Shown here one piece after another: positions 63,552 through 64,000 of a stretch of 64,000 nt of DNA. The DNA is from Sphingomonas sp. UNC305MFCol5.2 (GTDB lineage: Bacteria > Pseudomonadota > Alphaproteobacteria > Sphingomonadales > Sphingomonadaceae), in NCBI RefSeq assembly GCF_000712135.1, contig NZ_JOOE01000001.1:124001-188000 (forward strand). The letters are read 5' to 3'. Positions within the stretch are counted from its first letter, which is position 1; each line of letters starts with the position of its first letter. Below the pieces are notes generated by a model that saw only the letters and a program-made list of their open reading frames with translations, searched no databases and was not told the origin of the DNA. The position numbers were made by a program, and so were the translations under genes.

Positions 63552-63973
63552 AGCCGCGCCGCGCGCTCTTCGAACGCGTTGATCATCTTCCGGAGCGCGC
63601 GATCGAACACCTGCCCCGCGAGCATCTCGAACACCCGGTTCTTGAACGCGAAGTCGACGCAGAAATCGACCAGGCATCCGCCCTTCCCGTCCGGCCGGAA
63701 TTTCCAGTCGTTGTTCAGGTGCTTGAGCGGCCCTTCGAGATAGTCGACCCGGATATGCCCCGGCCGCTGCTTCTCGACGCGCGACGTGAAGCTTTCGCGC
63801 AGTCCCTTGAACCCCACGATCAGGTCCGCGACCATCTGAGTGTCGCTGTTCGAGCGCACCCGCACCGCCGAAACCCAGGGCAGGAACTCGCCATAGCGGC
63901 CGACATCGGCGACCAGATCGAACATCTGCTCCGGCGTATAGGGCAGCGCGCGCGTCTCGCTGTGCTTGGGCAT
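63476..63973 (-). CDS. Coenzyme-Q-binding COQ10/RatA-family START-domain protein
   Basis: This 165-residue protein of the COQ10/SRPBCC fold binds hydrophobic ligands, probably ubiquinone, and supports respiration. It has the family opening SETRALPYTPEQMFDLVADV, GRYGEFLPWVSAVRVR, the core LIVGFKGLRESFTSRV and the C-terminal FAFKNRVFEMLAGQVFDRAL. Homologues are sometimes labelled as a toxin (RatA), but the context next to a probable lipA favours the COQ10 role. It overlaps convergent cinA at its 3' end and the upstream gene's stop by one base. Confidence 0.9.
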   Translation of the reverse strand: MPKHSETRALPYTPEQMFDLVADVGRYGEFLPWVSAVRVRSNSDTQMVADLIVGFKGLRESFTSRVEKQRPGHIRVDYLEGPLKHLNNDWKFRPDGKGGCLVDFCVDFAFKNRVFEMLAGQVFDRALRKMINAFEERAARLYGDSAGSSEATAPGISNSSAHSAA

Positions 63974-64000
63974 CAGGCCTGAGCCGTCACCTTCGCCAGC
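63973..64000 (-). CDS. Partial CDS, C-terminal end only (probably lipA by synteny)
   Basis: Only the final eight codons are inside the window (LAKVTAQA followed by TGA). The TGA overlaps the start codon of the COQ10-type gene by one base (TGATG). In alphaproteobacteria lipoyl synthase (lipA) commonly precedes coq10 and cinA, so lipA is the likely identity, but the visible residues are too few to prove it. Confidence 0.45.

Noticed and set aside
63476..63973. Toxin (RatA) of a toxin-antitoxin pair
   Set aside because: There is no adjacent antitoxin gene. Conserved order with cinA and a probable lipA, and the COQ10-type sequence, favour a ubiquinone-binding role.

Overview
The window is a high-GC chromosomal segment of an alphaproteobacterium, most likely a sphingomonad (Sphingomonas or a close relative). 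I infer this from the gene families and gene order: ispDF-cinA-coq10 next to dusB-ntrB-ntrC-ntrY-ntrX-hfq-hflX, a tandem-duplicated Hfq, a class II DAHP synthase, pcm-tolC-popZ ahead of valS, and several families of short palindromic intergenic repeats built on GTCACCCC/GGGGTGAC or CTCCC/GGGAG arms. No database search was possible. No rRNA, integrase, transposase, prophage or CRISPR array was seen.

Layout. 1-3.9 kb: a truncated HTH-type gene runs off the left edge and is divergent from a long, compositionally foreign gene. That gene encodes an intact metallophosphoesterase fused to a STAND-like domain with a degenerate P-loop and a TPR-like tail. It looks like a one-gene defence or conflict effector and is the best candidate for a novel system. 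3.9-9.5 kb: a class II DAHP synthase with an N-terminal HTH domain and two matching 17-bp palindromes upstream, then a D-2-hydroxyacid dehydrogenase, a TM2 protein and cysS. 9.2-19.4 kb: small conserved proteins, tRNA-Cys, pcm-tolC-popZ, a secreted S9 peptidase and valS. valS carries an in-frame palindromic repeat. 19.5-26.8 kb: MATE transporter, hemB with two overlapping GNAT acetyltransferases, a fused MFS/spermidine-synthase-like protein, a lipoprotein and tRNA-Arg. 26.8-34 kb: secreted pectate lyase, an arginine-succinyl (ast) cluster with an M20 hydrolase, a DUF481 protein and rppH. 34-40.3 kb: a 2-oxoacid:ferredoxin oxidoreductase pair, cyclopropane-fatty-acid synthase-like and serine-hydrolase genes, and an SDR. 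40.3-47.3 kb: purF, hisI, metG-tatD, an MBL hydrolase and a retropepsin-like protease. 47.3-50.9 kb: a chromate-resistance operon (rhodanese-ChrB, ChrA, Tat-exported SOD) and a small membrane protein. 51-64 kb: the conserved alphaproteobacterial block mazG ... hflX-hfq-ntrX-ntrY-ntrC-ntrB-dusB // ispDF-cinA / coq10 and the edge of what is probably lipA.

How the genes work together. Most of the window is housekeeping: aminoacyl-tRNA synthetases, nitrogen two-component regulation, isoprenoid, haem, purine, histidine and aromatic biosynthesis. It is organised as short operons with ATGA/GTGA overlaps. The clearly accessory parts are the foreign-looking gene at 0.5-3.8 kb, the chromate operon and the isolated pectate lyase. 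Palindromic repeats fill many of the intergenic spaces, and one has entered the valS coding frame.
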